This document shows, one piece after another, positions 28,333 through 37,609 of a stretch of 50,444 nucleotides of DNA. The stretch spans positions 1 through 50,444 of the forward strand of contig JBDIBB010000015.1 of assembly GCA_039812685.1 (NCBI GenBank). Reading direction: 5' to 3'. Within the stretch, counting starts at the first letter, position 1. Each line of letters starts with the position of its first letter. The stretch is from JBDIBB01 sp039812685. GTDB lineage: Bacteria > Acidobacteriota > Vicinamibacteria > Vicinamibacterales > JAFNAJ01. Under the pieces are notes generated by a model. That model did no database searches and was not told the origin of the DNA. It worked only from the letters and a program-made list of their open reading frames with translations. The translations under genes and the position numbers were made by a program.

Positions 28333-31300
28333 TTGACGGGTTCACGCCGCCTCATCCCGTTCGTCCTCGCCCTGGCCGCGCTGGTGCCGTCCGGTCCGGC
28401 CGCGGCCATCGACATCACCGACACGCTGATGCTGACCCAGCCTGCCATCAGCGCGTCGCGCCTCGCCTTCGTCTACGCCGACGATCTCTGGGTGGCCGGG
28501 CTCGACGGGTCGACCCCCCGGCGGCTCACGTCGGATCGCGGCGTCGAGGGCAACCCGGCCTTCTCCCCGGACGGCCGCCTGCTTGCCTTCAGCGCGCAGT
28601 ACGAGGGCAACACCGACGTCTACGTGGTGGCGGCCGAAGGCGGCGTACCCAGGCGCCTCACGTGGCATCCCGGCAGCGACCAGGTGCGCGGCTTCACGCC
28701 CGACGGCACGCGCGTGCTCTTCGTCTCCCAGCGGGCCACCGTCACGCCGCGTCAGTTCCAGTTCTGGACGGTGCCCGTCGCCGGCGGCGTGGAAGAGCGC
28801 CTGCCGATCCCCTACGCGTTCAAGGGCGGCTACTCGCCCGACGGCCGCTACATCGCGTACAACCCGCACACGCCGGCGCACCTCCAGTGGAAGAACTACC
28901 GGGGCGGCACGGTCGCCACCGTCGTCATCTACGACACGGCCACGCACGCCACCGCGAAGGTGCCGCAGCCGGAGGGCCGGTGCAACGATGCCGACCCGAT
29001 GTGGCTCGGCAACACGATCTATTTCCGATCCGATCGCGACGGCGAGTTCAACCTGTACGCCTACGATCCCGGATCGAAGGCCGTGACCGCGCTCACCCGC
29101 CACGCCGACTTCCCCGTGCTCAACGCCGCCGCCGCGGCCGGGCGCATCGTCTACGAGCAGGCCGGACGGCTTCATGTGCTGGACGTGGCGACGCGAAAGG
29201 CCGTGCCGCTGACGATCGGCCTGGCCGTCGACCTGCCCGACCTGCGTCCGCGCTTCGCGAAGGGAACGAAGTACGTGCGCAGCGTCTCGCTGTCGCCAGG
29301 CGGCGCCCGCGTGGCGATCGGGTTCCGCGGCGAAATCGTGACGGTCCCGGCCGAGAAGGGCGATGCCCGGAACCTCACGGGCACCACGGCCGCGCACGAG
29401 CGCGAGCCGGCATGGTCGCCCGACGGCGCGTCGATTGCCTACGTGTCGGACGCCTCGGGGGAGAACGAACTGCACGTGCGGCCGCAGGACGGCAAGGGCG
29501 CGGTGCGGATCTTCAAGCCGGGCGGCGCCGGGTTCTATGAACGACTGGTCTGGTCGCCAGACGCGACGCGCATCGCGTTCGCCGACAATTCCTTCTCCTT
29601 GTACGTCCTCACGCTGGCCACGGGCGCCGTCGCGAAGGTCGACGCCGAGCCCCTCTACGGGCCGTTCAGGCGCACCGCCTACGGCTGGTCGCCCGATTCG
29701 AAGTGGCTGGCCTACACCAGGACGAGCCGCACCTACACCAACTCGCTCTTCGTGTGGTCGGCCGAGACCGGCAGGTCCACCCGCATCACCGACGGCCTGA
29801 GCGACGTGAGCGAGCCGGTGTTCGACCGTGGCGGCAAGTACCTGTTCGCGCTCGCGTCGACCGATGCGGGGCCGGTCAACGACTGGTTCTCCCTGGCGGG
29901 CGCCGACATGCACGACACGCGCACCATCTACCTGGTGTCGCTGCGGCGTGACACGCCCAACCCGCTCGCCAGGGAAAGCGACGAGGAGAAGGGGCCCGGC
30001 GACGGGAAGAAGGACGAGAAGGCGGGCGGCGGTCCGACGGCGAAGGGCGATGCCGCCGCCAGGCCGGCGGCAGTCGAGGTGGAGCCCACCCGCATCGATT
30101 TCGACGGCATCGATCAGCGCATCCTCGCGCTGCCGATTCCCGTGGCCGAACTGTCGAGCCTGCGAGCCGGCGCGCCGGGGCAGGTGTTCTTCCTCCGAAC
30201 GGCCGACGGCAGGACGGCGCTGCAGCGCTTCGACCTGTCGACCCGCAAGACCGAAACGGTGGTTCCCGAGGTGGGTGGCTACGAGGTGTCGGTCGACGGC
30301 CGGAAGCTGCTGTACCGTCTCAAGGACGCCTGGTTCATCGTGGCGGCGACGGGCAAGGTGGAGCCCGGAACGGGCAAGGTGCCGATCGACGCCGTCGAGG
30401 TGAAGGTGGATCCGGGGGCCGAGTGGCCGCGCATCTTCGACGAAGCCTGGCGCGTGAACCGCGACTACTTCTACGCCACGAACTTCCACGGCGCCGACTG
30501 GCCGGCGATGCGCGAGAAGTACCGCCCGTTGCTCGCACACGTGCCGACGCGCGCCGACCTCAACCGCGTCATCCAGTGGATGTGCAGCGAACTGGCCGTC
30601 GGACACCATCGCATCAGCAACCCGGGCGATCTGCCCGAGCCGTCACCGAGCGTGCCCGGCGGCCTGCTGGGCGCCGATTACGAGGTGGCCGACGGCCGCT
30701 ACCGGTTCGCCAGGATCTACGGCGGGCTCAACTGGACGCCCGACCTGCGGGCGCCGCTCACCGAGCCCGGCATCGACGTGAGGCCGGGCGACTACCTGAT
30801 CGCGGTGAACGGCCGCGACGTGCGGGCCACGGCCAACCTGTACGAGTTCTTCGAGAACACGGCCGGCAAGTCGGTGGAGATCACCGTCAGCACCGCCGCC
30901 GACGGCCGCGACGGCCGCGCCTTCACCGTGGTGCCGGTTGCGAGCGAGGCCGCCCTGCGCAACCGCGCGTGGGTGGAGGCCAACCTGCGCCGCGTCACCG
31001 AGGCGACGGCCGGGCGGGTCGCCTACGTGTACGTGCCGAACACGAGCACGCAGGGCCATGACTACTTCAAGCGCTACTTCTTCCCGCAGGCCGACCGCGA
31101 GGCCATCATCCTCGACGAGCGGTTCAACGGCGGCGGCAGCGTCGCCGACTACTACATCGACATCCTGCGGCGGCCTCTCGTGAGCTACTGGGCCATGCGG
31201 TACGGCGGCGACCTGCGCACGCCGGCCGCCGCCATCCTCGGGCCGAAGGTGATGCTCGTCAACGAGGAGGCGGGCTCGGGCGGCGACCTGCTGCCGTGGA

Positions 31301-31617
31301 TGTTCCGGAAGTTCGCGCTCGGTCCGATCGTCGGCAAGCGGACGTGGGGCGGCCTGGTGGGCATCCTCGGTTTCCCCGAGTTCATCGACGGCGGCAGCGT
31401 GACCGCGCCCAACCTCGCCATCTGGACCGGGGACGGCTTCATCGTCGAGAACGAGGGCGTGCCGCCCGATGTCGAGGTGGAGCAGACGCCGGCGGAGGTG
31501 ATCGCCGGCCGCGATCCGCAACTGGAGCGCGCCATCGAGATGGCGCTGGCCGAGCTGAAGACGCATCCCCAGGCGCCGCCGGTGCGGCCGCCGTTCCCGG
31601 TGCGCGTCCGCCGCTGA
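28333..31617 (+). CDS. Tricorn protease homologue, secreted (S41-type active site)
   Basis: A 1094-residue oligopeptide-processing protease. After a signal peptide (about 1-25) come two beta-propeller regions: a TolB/WD40-like one (about 40-330) with repeated FSPDGRLLAF-type strands and a second (about 335-680). A Lys/Glu/Gly-rich linker (about 545-575) interrupts the second. A C1 helical region, a PDZ domain (about 775-865) and the S41-like catalytic domain follow. Candidates are Ser982 in EEAGSGGD, His758 in VGHHRIS and the acidic cluster of VENEGVPPD (1038-1046). The start is TTG 28333, fixed by GGAGG at 28322-28326. Substrates are probably peptides; it may act after the prolyl oligopeptidase and M14 enzymes. 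Confidence 0.93.
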   Translation: MTGSRRLIPFVLALAALVPSGPAAAIDITDTLMLTQPAISASRLAFVYADDLWVAGLDGSTPRRLTSDRGVEGNPAFSPDGRLLAFSAQYEGNTDVYVVAAEGGVPRRLTWHPGSDQVRGFTPDGTRVLFVSQRATVTPRQFQFWTVPVAGGVEERLPIPYAFKGGYSPDGRYIAYNPHTPAHLQWKNYRGGTVATVVIYDTATHATAKVPQPEGRCNDADPMWLGNTIYFRSDRDGEFNLYAYDPGSKAVTALTRHADFPVLNAAAAAGRIVYEQAGRLHVLDVATRKAVPLTIGLAVDLPDLRPRFAKGTKYVRSVSLSPGGARVAIGFRGEIVTVPAEKGDARNLTGTTAAHEREPAWSPDGASIAYVSDASGENELHVRPQDGKGAVRIFKPGGAGFYERLVWSPDATRIAFADNSFSLYVLTLATGAVAKVDAEPLYGPFRRTAYGWSPDSKWLAYTRTSRTYTNSLFVWSAETGRSTRITDGLSDVSEPVFDRGGKYLFALASTDAGPVNDWFSLAGADMHDTRTIYLVSLRRDTPNPLARESDEEKGPGDGKKDEKAGGGPTAKGDAAARPAAVEVEPTRIDFDGIDQRILALPIPVAELSSLRAGAPGQVFFLRTADGRTALQRFDLSTRKTETVVPEVGGYEVSVDGRKLLYRLKDAWFIVAATGKVEPGTGKVPIDAVEVKVDPGAEWPRIFDEAWRVNRDYFYATNFHGADWPAMREKYRPLLAHVPTRADLNRVIQWMCSELAVGHHRISNPGDLPEPSPSVPGGLLGADYEVADGRYRFARIYGGLNWTPDLRAPLTEPGIDVRPGDYLIAVNGRDVRATANLYEFFENTAGKSVEITVSTAADGRDGRAFTVVPVASEAALRNRAWVEANLRRVTEATAGRVAYVYVPNTSTQGHDYFKRYFFPQADREAIILDERFNGGGSVADYYIDILRRPLVSYWAMRYGGDLRTPAAAILGPKVMLVNEEAGSGGDLLPWMFRKFALGPIVGKRTWGGLVGILGFPEFIDGGSVTAPNLAIWTGDGFIVENEGVPPDVEVEQTPAEVIAGRDPQLERAIEMALAELKTHPQAPPVRPPFPVRVRR

Positions 31618-31728
31618 TGGTTGCCGGAGGAACACCGGCGGGACATCGGGCATAATCCCTGCGCCAGCCCGCGCGACGGTGAGGGGCCGTCCCGCGGGCG
31701 CCTCACCCGTTTCCCTGGAGTTCACCGC

Positions 31729-34407
31729 ATGATCCTGGCCGCCGTGTTCGCCGTCACGCTTGCGGGCGCGCAAGCGCCGCCCGCTGCTCAGGCCGGGGCG
31801 CAGGCCCGCCTGACGGTCCCATCGCCCGCGCCCTTCGCGCCGGGTGTGCGCTACGACCCGAAGATTCCGACCCTGCAACAGGTGGTCGGGCACGACTGGG
31901 GCCTGGAGATCAGCACGCCCGAGCAGATCGCCGTCTACCTGCGGGCGCTCGCCACCGCCGCGCCCGATCGCACCCGCCTCATCGAATACGCGCGCACGTG
32001 GGAGGGCCGGCCCCTGTTCGTGCTGGCAGTCGCCTCCGCCGACCGCATCGCCAGGATCGACGCGGTGAAGGCCGGGATGAAGAAGCTGGCCGACCCGCGG
32101 CTGCTCGGCCCCGGCGAGGGCGACCGTCTGATCGGCGAGCTGCCCGTCATCACGTGGCTGATGCACGCGGTGCACGGCAACGAGATCTCGTCGCCCGATG
32201 CGGCGCTGCTGCAGGCCTATCACCTGCTGGCGGCCCAGGGCGACGCGACGGTGGAGCAGATCCTGCGCGAGTCCGTCGTGCTGATCGATCCGCTGCAGAA
32301 CCCCGACGGCCGTGCCCGCTTCGTGGCGAGCAACACGTCGGGCCGGGCCGCGTTGCCGGATCCCGACCCCGCCGCGGCCGAGCACGACGAACCCTGGCCC
32401 GGCGGGCGCGCCAACCACTATCTGTTCGACATGAACCGTGACTGGGTCACGCAGAGCCAGCCCGAGACGCGCGGCCGCACCGCGCTCTACCTCGAGTGGT
32501 TCCCGCAGGTCGCCGTCGATCTGCACGAGATGGGCGGCAACTCCACTTACTACTTCGCGCCACCGGCCCAGCCGCTCAACCCGCTCATCACCAGGGCGCA
32601 GGTCGACTGGTTCGAGGCCTTCGGCCGCGAGAACGCCAAGGTGTTCGACCAGCGGGGGTTCGGCTACTTCATCCGCGAGGAGTTCGATTCGTTCTTCCCC
32701 GGCTACGGCGAGTCGTGGCCGATCTATCAGGGTGCCATCGGCATGACCTATGAGATGGCGTCCTCGCGCGGCCTGGTCTTCCGCCGCACCGACAAGACCC
32801 TGCTCACCTTCAGGGACGGCGTGCTCCAGCACTTCAGCGCGGCGCTGACGACGATGAGCACGGCCGCGAAGAATCGGGAGCGCCTGCTCAGGGACTTCCT
32901 CGAATACCGGCGCTCCGCGATCGCCGAAGGCGAGAAGGCCGCGGTGCGCGAGTACGTGATCGTGCCTGGCGGCGATCCGGCGCGCGCCGGCCAGTTGGCG
33001 CGGCTGCTGGTCAGGCAGGGCTTCGAGGTGCGCCAGGCGACGCAGTCCTTCACGCAGGGCGGTCGCAGCCTGCCGGCGGGCACGTTCCTGGTGTCGGCGG
33101 CGCAGCCCGGCGGGCGTCTCCTGCGCAACCTGATGGACGCCCGGATCTCCCAGCCCGAGGCGTTCGTGAAGGAGCAGGACCGCCGGCGGAAGAAGCGGCT
33201 GCCGGATCAGATGTACGACGTCACCGCCTGGAGCCTGCCGCTCACCTACGACGTGGAGGTGATTGGCGCGGCCGCCCCGGTGACCGTCGCGTCCACCGCG
33301 GTGACGGCCGATCCCGAGGTGCGGGCCGCGAAGCTGCCGGCGGCCAGCGTCGGCTATCTGATGCCGTGGGGCAGCGGCACGGCGGCCACCGTCGTGGAGG
33401 CGTTGCAGAAGGGCGTGAAGATCCGGAGCGCGGCCCTCGGGTTCACGCTGGGCGGGCGCGCCTACCCCATCGGCACCGCCATCGTCCGGGTTTCGGACAA
33501 CGACGGGTCGCTGGCCTCGACGCTTGGCGCGATCGCCGCGGCGCACGGCGCCGAGGTGATCCCGATCGACAGTGCGTTCGTCGACAGCGGCGTGTCACTG
33601 GGCAGCAACCAGGTGGCGGTGATGCCGCCGCCGCGCGTCCTGCTGGTGTGGGACACGCCGACCCAGAGCACCTCGGCCGGGTGGGCGCGGTACGTGCTCG
33701 AACGCCATTTCGGCCAGCCCGTCACCGCGGTGCGCGGCAACTCCCTGCGCCGCGTCGACCTGCGCGAATTCGACGTCATCGTGCTGCCGGCGGGCAACTA
33801 CGGCAACGTCTTCGGCGGCGACGCCCTGCGGCAACTGAAGGACTGGGTGAACGGCGGCGGCACGCTGATCACGCTCGGCGAGGCGTCGCGCTGGGCCGCA
33901 CGCGAGAACGTGAACCTCGTCGAGACGCGCACGGAACTGCGCGACGGGCGGCCTGAGACCGACGCATCCGAGAAGTCCGAGTCGAAGAAGCCCGAGTCGG
34001 GCGCGGCGGCCGCCTTCGACTTCGAGAAGGCGATTCAGCCCGAGCGCGAACGCCCCGAGTCGACCTCCGGCGCGCTGCTGCGCGTGAGCCTCGACCTGGA
34101 GCACTGGCTCTCGTCGGGCACCGATGGCGAGATTCAGGCCATGGTGGAGGGCCAGCGCGTGTTCCGGCCCATCACCCTCGACAAGGGGCGCAACGTCGGC
34201 GTCTATCAGAGGAAGGACACGCTGGTTGCCGCCGGGCTCGTGTGGCCGGAGGCGCAGGATCAGCTCGCCCAGAAGGCGTTCCTCATCCACCAGCCCGTGG
34301 GCCGCGGACACGTCATCGCCTTCGCCGAGGACCCCAACTACCGGGCTTCCACCGAGGCGACGCAACTGCTCTTCATCAATGCGGTGCTGATGGGACCGGC
34401 GTTCTAG
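31729..34407 (+). CDS. M14-family zinc carboxypeptidase, secreted, with GATase-like C-terminus
   Basis: A large (892-residue) M14 peptidase. Signal peptide (about 1-22), M14 catalytic domain (about 55-390) with zinc ligands His149 and Glu152 in HGNE and His266 in DLHEMGG, a likely general base Glu342 in TYEMASSRG, and the NPDGRARF and MNRDW motifs. The C-terminal half has a beta-rich part and a class-I-glutamine-amidotransferase-like fold (about 640-720: VLLVWDTPTQS...VIVLPAGNYG...GGGTLITLGE) lacking a catalytic Cys. CTGGAG at 31715-31720 precedes ATG 31729. It lies 111 bases behind the tricorn gene and may be co-expressed. Confidence 0.92.
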   Translation: MILAAVFAVTLAGAQAPPAAQAGAQARLTVPSPAPFAPGVRYDPKIPTLQQVVGHDWGLEISTPEQIAVYLRALATAAPDRTRLIEYARTWEGRPLFVLAVASADRIARIDAVKAGMKKLADPRLLGPGEGDRLIGELPVITWLMHAVHGNEISSPDAALLQAYHLLAAQGDATVEQILRESVVLIDPLQNPDGRARFVASNTSGRAALPDPDPAAAEHDEPWPGGRANHYLFDMNRDWVTQSQPETRGRTALYLEWFPQVAVDLHEMGGNSTYYFAPPAQPLNPLITRAQVDWFEAFGRENAKVFDQRGFGYFIREEFDSFFPGYGESWPIYQGAIGMTYEMASSRGLVFRRTDKTLLTFRDGVLQHFSAALTTMSTAAKNRERLLRDFLEYRRSAIAEGEKAAVREYVIVPGGDPARAGQLARLLVRQGFEVRQATQSFTQGGRSLPAGTFLVSAAQPGGRLLRNLMDARISQPEAFVKEQDRRRKKRLPDQMYDVTAWSLPLTYDVEVIGAAAPVTVASTAVTADPEVRAAKLPAASVGYLMPWGSGTAATVVEALQKGVKIRSAALGFTLGGRAYPIGTAIVRVSDNDGSLASTLGAIAAAHGAEVIPIDSAFVDSGVSLGSNQVAVMPPPRVLLVWDTPTQSTSAGWARYVLERHFGQPVTAVRGNSLRRVDLREFDVIVLPAGNYGNVFGGDALRQLKDWVNGGGTLITLGEASRWAARENVNLVETRTELRDGRPETDASEKSESKKPESGAAAAFDFEKAIQPERERPESTSGALLRVSLDLEHWLSSGTDGEIQAMVEGQRVFRPITLDKGRNVGVYQRKDTLVAAGLVWPEAQDQLAQKAFLIHQPVGRGHVIAFAEDPNYRASTEATQLLFINAVLMGPAF

Positions 34408-34431
34408 CAGTCGGCGCGGGGATCGGCGGCT

Positions 34432-34463
34432 CCGGCGCGCCCGGGAACAGCCCGGCGCGCCGG
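34432..34463. terminator. Strong stem-loop between convergent M14 and HD-GYP genes
   Basis: CCGGCGCGCC(C)GGG pairs with CCCGGCGCGCCGG around the loop AACAG: 13 pairs with one bulged C. It lies between two convergent stop codons and could end transcription from both sides, although neither strand has a T-run. Confidence 0.5.
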
Positions 34464-34485
34464 GGCCGCGCGTCTCTGGGACCTG

Positions 34486-36933
34486 CTACGCGACGTCGCG
34501 CTTGGATCCCGGCCGTGTGTCGTCGAAGAGCGCCGGTTGCCTGGCGCGGCGCCATTCGCCGCCGGTCGGCGGCGACGCATCGCTCGCCCGCCGCCGGCTC
34601 AGGCCGACGATGGCCTGGATGTCCAGGCCGTCGGCCGGCATCGCCGCAGCGCCCACCGAGAAGAGGCCCGGGCCCAGGTCTTCCTGCACGCGCGCGGCTG
34701 CCTGGTGCGCCACGCGCAGGTCGGCGCCCGGCAGCAGCGCCACCAGGCTCATCTCGCCGTCGCGGTAGACGAAGTCGCTTTCCCTCAGCGCCCGCCGGAG
34801 CCGCGCCGCGCCCTTGGCCAGCACGGCGTGACGGCTGGCCCACGCCGTGGTTCGAGCCAGCCGCAGCGACAGCGCGGCGACCGCGCGCCGGTTCTCTCCG
34901 ACGTCCGCTGCCGCCTTGCCGGGCTCGAAGGCTGGCAGCGCGGCCAGCGCCCCTGGTGAGGCCAGCCGCTCCACGTCCCCGATCGCGCGCACCCCGCGCA
35001 GCAGGTGCGCGAGCGTTCGCGCGGCGCTCTCCACCGCCACACGGTGCGCCTCGGCGAACTCCGACGCGTCGCCCGCATAGAGCGACACCACGCCCTCGAG
35101 GGTGCCGCCGCTGGCCAGCGGGACACTGAGGCAGCGCCGGACGAGGCCGCTGAGATCGGGCCGGTTCACGAAATCGAGCGCCCCGTCCGAGTTGCAGATC
35201 GTCCGCTGGTTGGCCGCGACCCAGCCCGAGAGGCGCTCGGCGACGGGAATCTGGTGATCTCCCACCAGGTCGGCGAGTTCGCCCAGCGCGCAGATTGGTA
35301 CCAGCGCGCTGCCATTGTCGTCGACGGCGTAGAGCACGCACAGGCTGGCCGGCGTGAGGCGGAGCAGCGATTCCGCCACGTCGTTCAACAGCGTGGCCAG
35401 CGCGGCACGCGGTGTGCCGGCCAGCAGCACGTCGGCCAGCGGCAGCGCGGCTGGGGCGAACATGGGCACCGGCGCGCTGCGTGGCCGGGCAGCCGGCGCC
35501 GCCGCCGGTTGCGCCATCGCGGTGATCTCGCGCAACGTCTCGCCGCGCGCGCCCGTTTCGTGCTCGGCTGGCGCGATCTCGCGGTAGACGCGCGCGAAGG
35601 TGTCCACGATGTGCGGGTCGTAGGCCTTGCCGCGTTCCTCGAGCAGCATCTCGACGGCGCGCTCGCTCGACAGCGCCCGCCGGTACGGCCGATCCGAGAT
35701 CAGCGCGTCGTAGCAATCGACCACGGCGAGGATGCGGGCGCCCAGCGGGATGTCGGCTTCGCGCAGCCCGTCGGGATAGCCCGACCCGTTCCACTGCTCG
35801 TGGTGGTGCCGGACGATCGGGACGACCGGGTACGGAAAGCCGATGGCCGACAGGATGTCGGCGCCGATGGCGGCATGGCGCTTCACCTTCTCGACTTCGG
35901 CGGGCGACAGCCGTCCCGGCTTGTTCAGGATGTGTTCGGGAACGGCGAGCTTGCCGACGTCGTGCAGCAGGGCGGCGGCCCTGAGCGCCTTGATCTCGTT
36001 CTCGTCGGTCACGCCCAGTTCCCTCGCCAGGCCGAGCGCCAGCGCCTGGACACGCCGGATGTGGCCGTGCGTGACCTGGTCGGTGGCATCGACTGCGATG
36101 GCCAGCGTCTCGACCGTCGAGAGATACAGGCGGTTCACCTCATCGAGGTGGCGCGTGACGTCTTCGACCCGCTGCAGCGAGGTCTTGAACGTGAAGTAGG
36201 AGATCACCAGCAGCGGCAGCACGATGGTGATCGTCGAGAGGCTGAAGTCGCGTGAGTTGTAGACGAGTAGCGCCGCCACCGACGCCGATCCGCAGTAGCT
36301 CAGCAGGACCACGCCGAAGTGGGGCCGCCAGACGCTCCACACAGTGGTCCGCCGCTGCAGCGCGGCGATGGCCGACATCAGGCCGCTGCTCGCCAGGAAG
36401 TACGCCAGCGTGAAGCCCGCGAACGGTACCAGGCCATCGAGCACGTCGTGCTCGGGGATTGAACCCATCCGGTGGCCGGCGATGATCCGGAAGACCTGCG
36501 CCGCCACGAAGATCGAGAGCGCGGGCCCCGCGATGTTGAAGAGGATCTGCCGCCGGCGGTACCTGCGCCAGACCGAGATCGCCAGCCCGTCCAGGGCGAT
36601 GATCACCGTGGCCACGGCCGGTCCGTACAGCAGGGCCGCCAGGAACACGAAGGTCTCGGAGACCGAGATCGACGTGCCCACCTTCTGCAGGCTGATGCTG
36701 AAGGTGCTGCTGAAGCACGTCAGCGCGAGCAGCGCGAGCCACAGGTAGCTCGCCGGAGGGCTGGAAACCACGACGAGGATCGACCAGGCGAGCGCGGCGA
36801 ACCCGCTCGCGATGACGACGCCGAGGTAGATGCGGGCCGTGGTCGACAGTGGCATCGGGGCGCTGGCCGCACGTCCCGCCGTGCCGCGAGCGGGCTGCGG
36901 GGAGCGGGTCGCGATCGGTTGATCTTTCGGCAC
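34486..36933 (-). CDS. Membrane HD-GYP phosphodiesterase with GAF and degenerate GGDEF domains
   Basis: An 815-residue protein that probably hydrolyses cyclic di-GMP. The N-terminal part (about 33-255) has seven or eight membrane helices, MASE-like. The HD-GYP domain (about 270-455) is intact: HD at 324-325 in LLHDVGK, and HHE...GSGYPDGL at 377-390. A GAF-like domain follows (about 485-645). The last 115 residues (about 680-795) resemble a GGDEF domain: RLRRALRESDFVYRDGEMSLVALLPG, where the GGDEF signature is replaced by RDGEM, so it should be inactive. GTG 36933 is the likely start; ATG 36855 is an alternative. Confidence 0.9.
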   Translation of the reverse strand: MPKDQPIATRSPQPARGTAGRAASAPMPLSTTARIYLGVVIASGFAALAWSILVVVSSPPASYLWLALLALTCFSSTFSISLQKVGTSISVSETFVFLAALLYGPAVATVIIALDGLAISVWRRYRRRQILFNIAGPALSIFVAAQVFRIIAGHRMGSIPEHDVLDGLVPFAGFTLAYFLASSGLMSAIAALQRRTTVWSVWRPHFGVVLLSYCGSASVAALLVYNSRDFSLSTITIVLPLLVISYFTFKTSLQRVEDVTRHLDEVNRLYLSTVETLAIAVDATDQVTHGHIRRVQALALGLARELGVTDENEIKALRAAALLHDVGKLAVPEHILNKPGRLSPAEVEKVKRHAAIGADILSAIGFPYPVVPIVRHHHEQWNGSGYPDGLREADIPLGARILAVVDCYDALISDRPYRRALSSERAVEMLLEERGKAYDPHIVDTFARVYREIAPAEHETGARGETLREITAMAQPAAAPAARPRSAPVPMFAPAALPLADVLLAGTPRAALATLLNDVAESLLRLTPASLCVLYAVDDNGSALVPICALGELADLVGDHQIPVAERLSGWVAANQRTICNSDGALDFVNRPDLSGLVRRCLSVPLASGGTLEGVVSLYAGDASEFAEAHRVAVESAARTLAHLLRGVRAIGDVERLASPGALAALPAFEPGKAAADVGENRRAVAALSLRLARTTAWASRHAVLAKGAARLRRALRESDFVYRDGEMSLVALLPGADLRVAHQAAARVQEDLGPGLFSVGAAAMPADGLDIQAIVGLSRRRASDASPPTGGEWRRARQPALFDDTRPGSKRDVA

Positions 36934-37087
36934 GTCGCGGATTCTCGAATAGGATAGATCGTCAGCGAGGCAATCGGCACGCTCCGTGGGCCACTTGAAC
37001 GCTGGTTCTTGTGGGTGGCGCCACCGATCGCCGCCCAGAAGCTCTGCCGTGACATGGGAACGCACGGCGTTCTTCAGGGCCTGTCCG
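36934..37087. promoter_or_regulatory. Divergent intergenic region, HD-GYP / small CPACH protein
   Basis: This 154-bp region should hold two divergent promoters. Inverted repeats visible are ATTC-TC-GAAT (36941-36950), GAAC-N4-GTTC (36997-37008) and the 12-bp palindrome GGTGGCGCCACC (37014-37025). A minus-strand -10-like TATCCT lies near 36950-36955. None matches a well-known operator closely. Confidence 0.35.
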
Positions 37088-37441
37088 ATGCCTGCGTTCG
37101 TCATGACAGGCCGTCTCCTTCGCCGCGCGTACGCCGGTGTCCTGCTCGGGCTCCTGTTCGGGGGGCCGCTCGGGCCACTTGGGGCGTGGCACGTCGCGAG
37201 CATCGATCCGGCGGTGTCGCACGAGGCGACGGTCGGCACGTCCGGTTCCGCTGCCGGCGGTCACAGTCCCTTCTGCCCGGCCTGTCACTTCCTGATCGGG
37301 CTCCGGTTCGCCGCGCCCGCGTGGCCGCCCAGCCTCGTGCCGCCCCAGGTCCGGGCCGCCGGTCCTGCGATTGAAGCCGTCGTCCAGACGCCACGCTGGA
37401 TCGCCAGCGGCCTGGCCAGCCGCGCACCCCCTCTCCACTGA
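37088..37441 (+). CDS. Small secreted protein with CPACH motif, next to TonB receptor
   Basis: A 117-residue protein of unknown function. Signal peptide or membrane anchor (about 5-35), then His-containing sequence (AWHVAS, SHEATV) and GGHSPFCPACHFLIGLRF (about 61-78), ending in SRAPPLH. Short proteins with a C-x-x-C-H centre and an RAPP ending occur, as I recall, beside TonB receptors for copper or zinc and are sometimes grouped with DUF2946. CPACH could bind heme but the family context favours metal binding. ATG 37088 has AGGG at 37077-37080; ATG 37103 is an alternative. The TonB gene follows after 168 bases. Confidence 0.7.
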   Translation: MPAFVMTGRLLRRAYAGVLLGLLFGGPLGPLGAWHVASIDPAVSHEATVGTSGSAAGGHSPFCPACHFLIGLRFAAPAWPPSLVPPQVRAAGPAIEAVVQTPRWIASGLASRAPPLH

Positions 37442-37609
37442 CGTAGGCGCCGCCCGGGCCCGGACGTGCGTCCGGGAACGCCCCGCGCGGCGCGATCGCT
37501 CACCGTCACGCCTCGCGGCTCGAATGCGGCCGCGGCGCAGAAGACGGATCGTCGCTGGCAGGCCCGCAGGGGCGTGCACGGCGATGACGCATCCGTGAGG
37601 AGTCGTGCG

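Noticed and set aside
30643..33546. Open frame of 967 codons on the minus strand across the tricorn and M14 genes
   Set aside because: Shadow frame caused by high GC; it contains no recognisable domain.
37268..37282. CPACH as a heme c site of a cytochrome
   Set aside because: The protein lacks any other cytochrome feature and its context (TonB receptor, RAPP ending) fits a metal-binding microprotein better; heme binding is not excluded.
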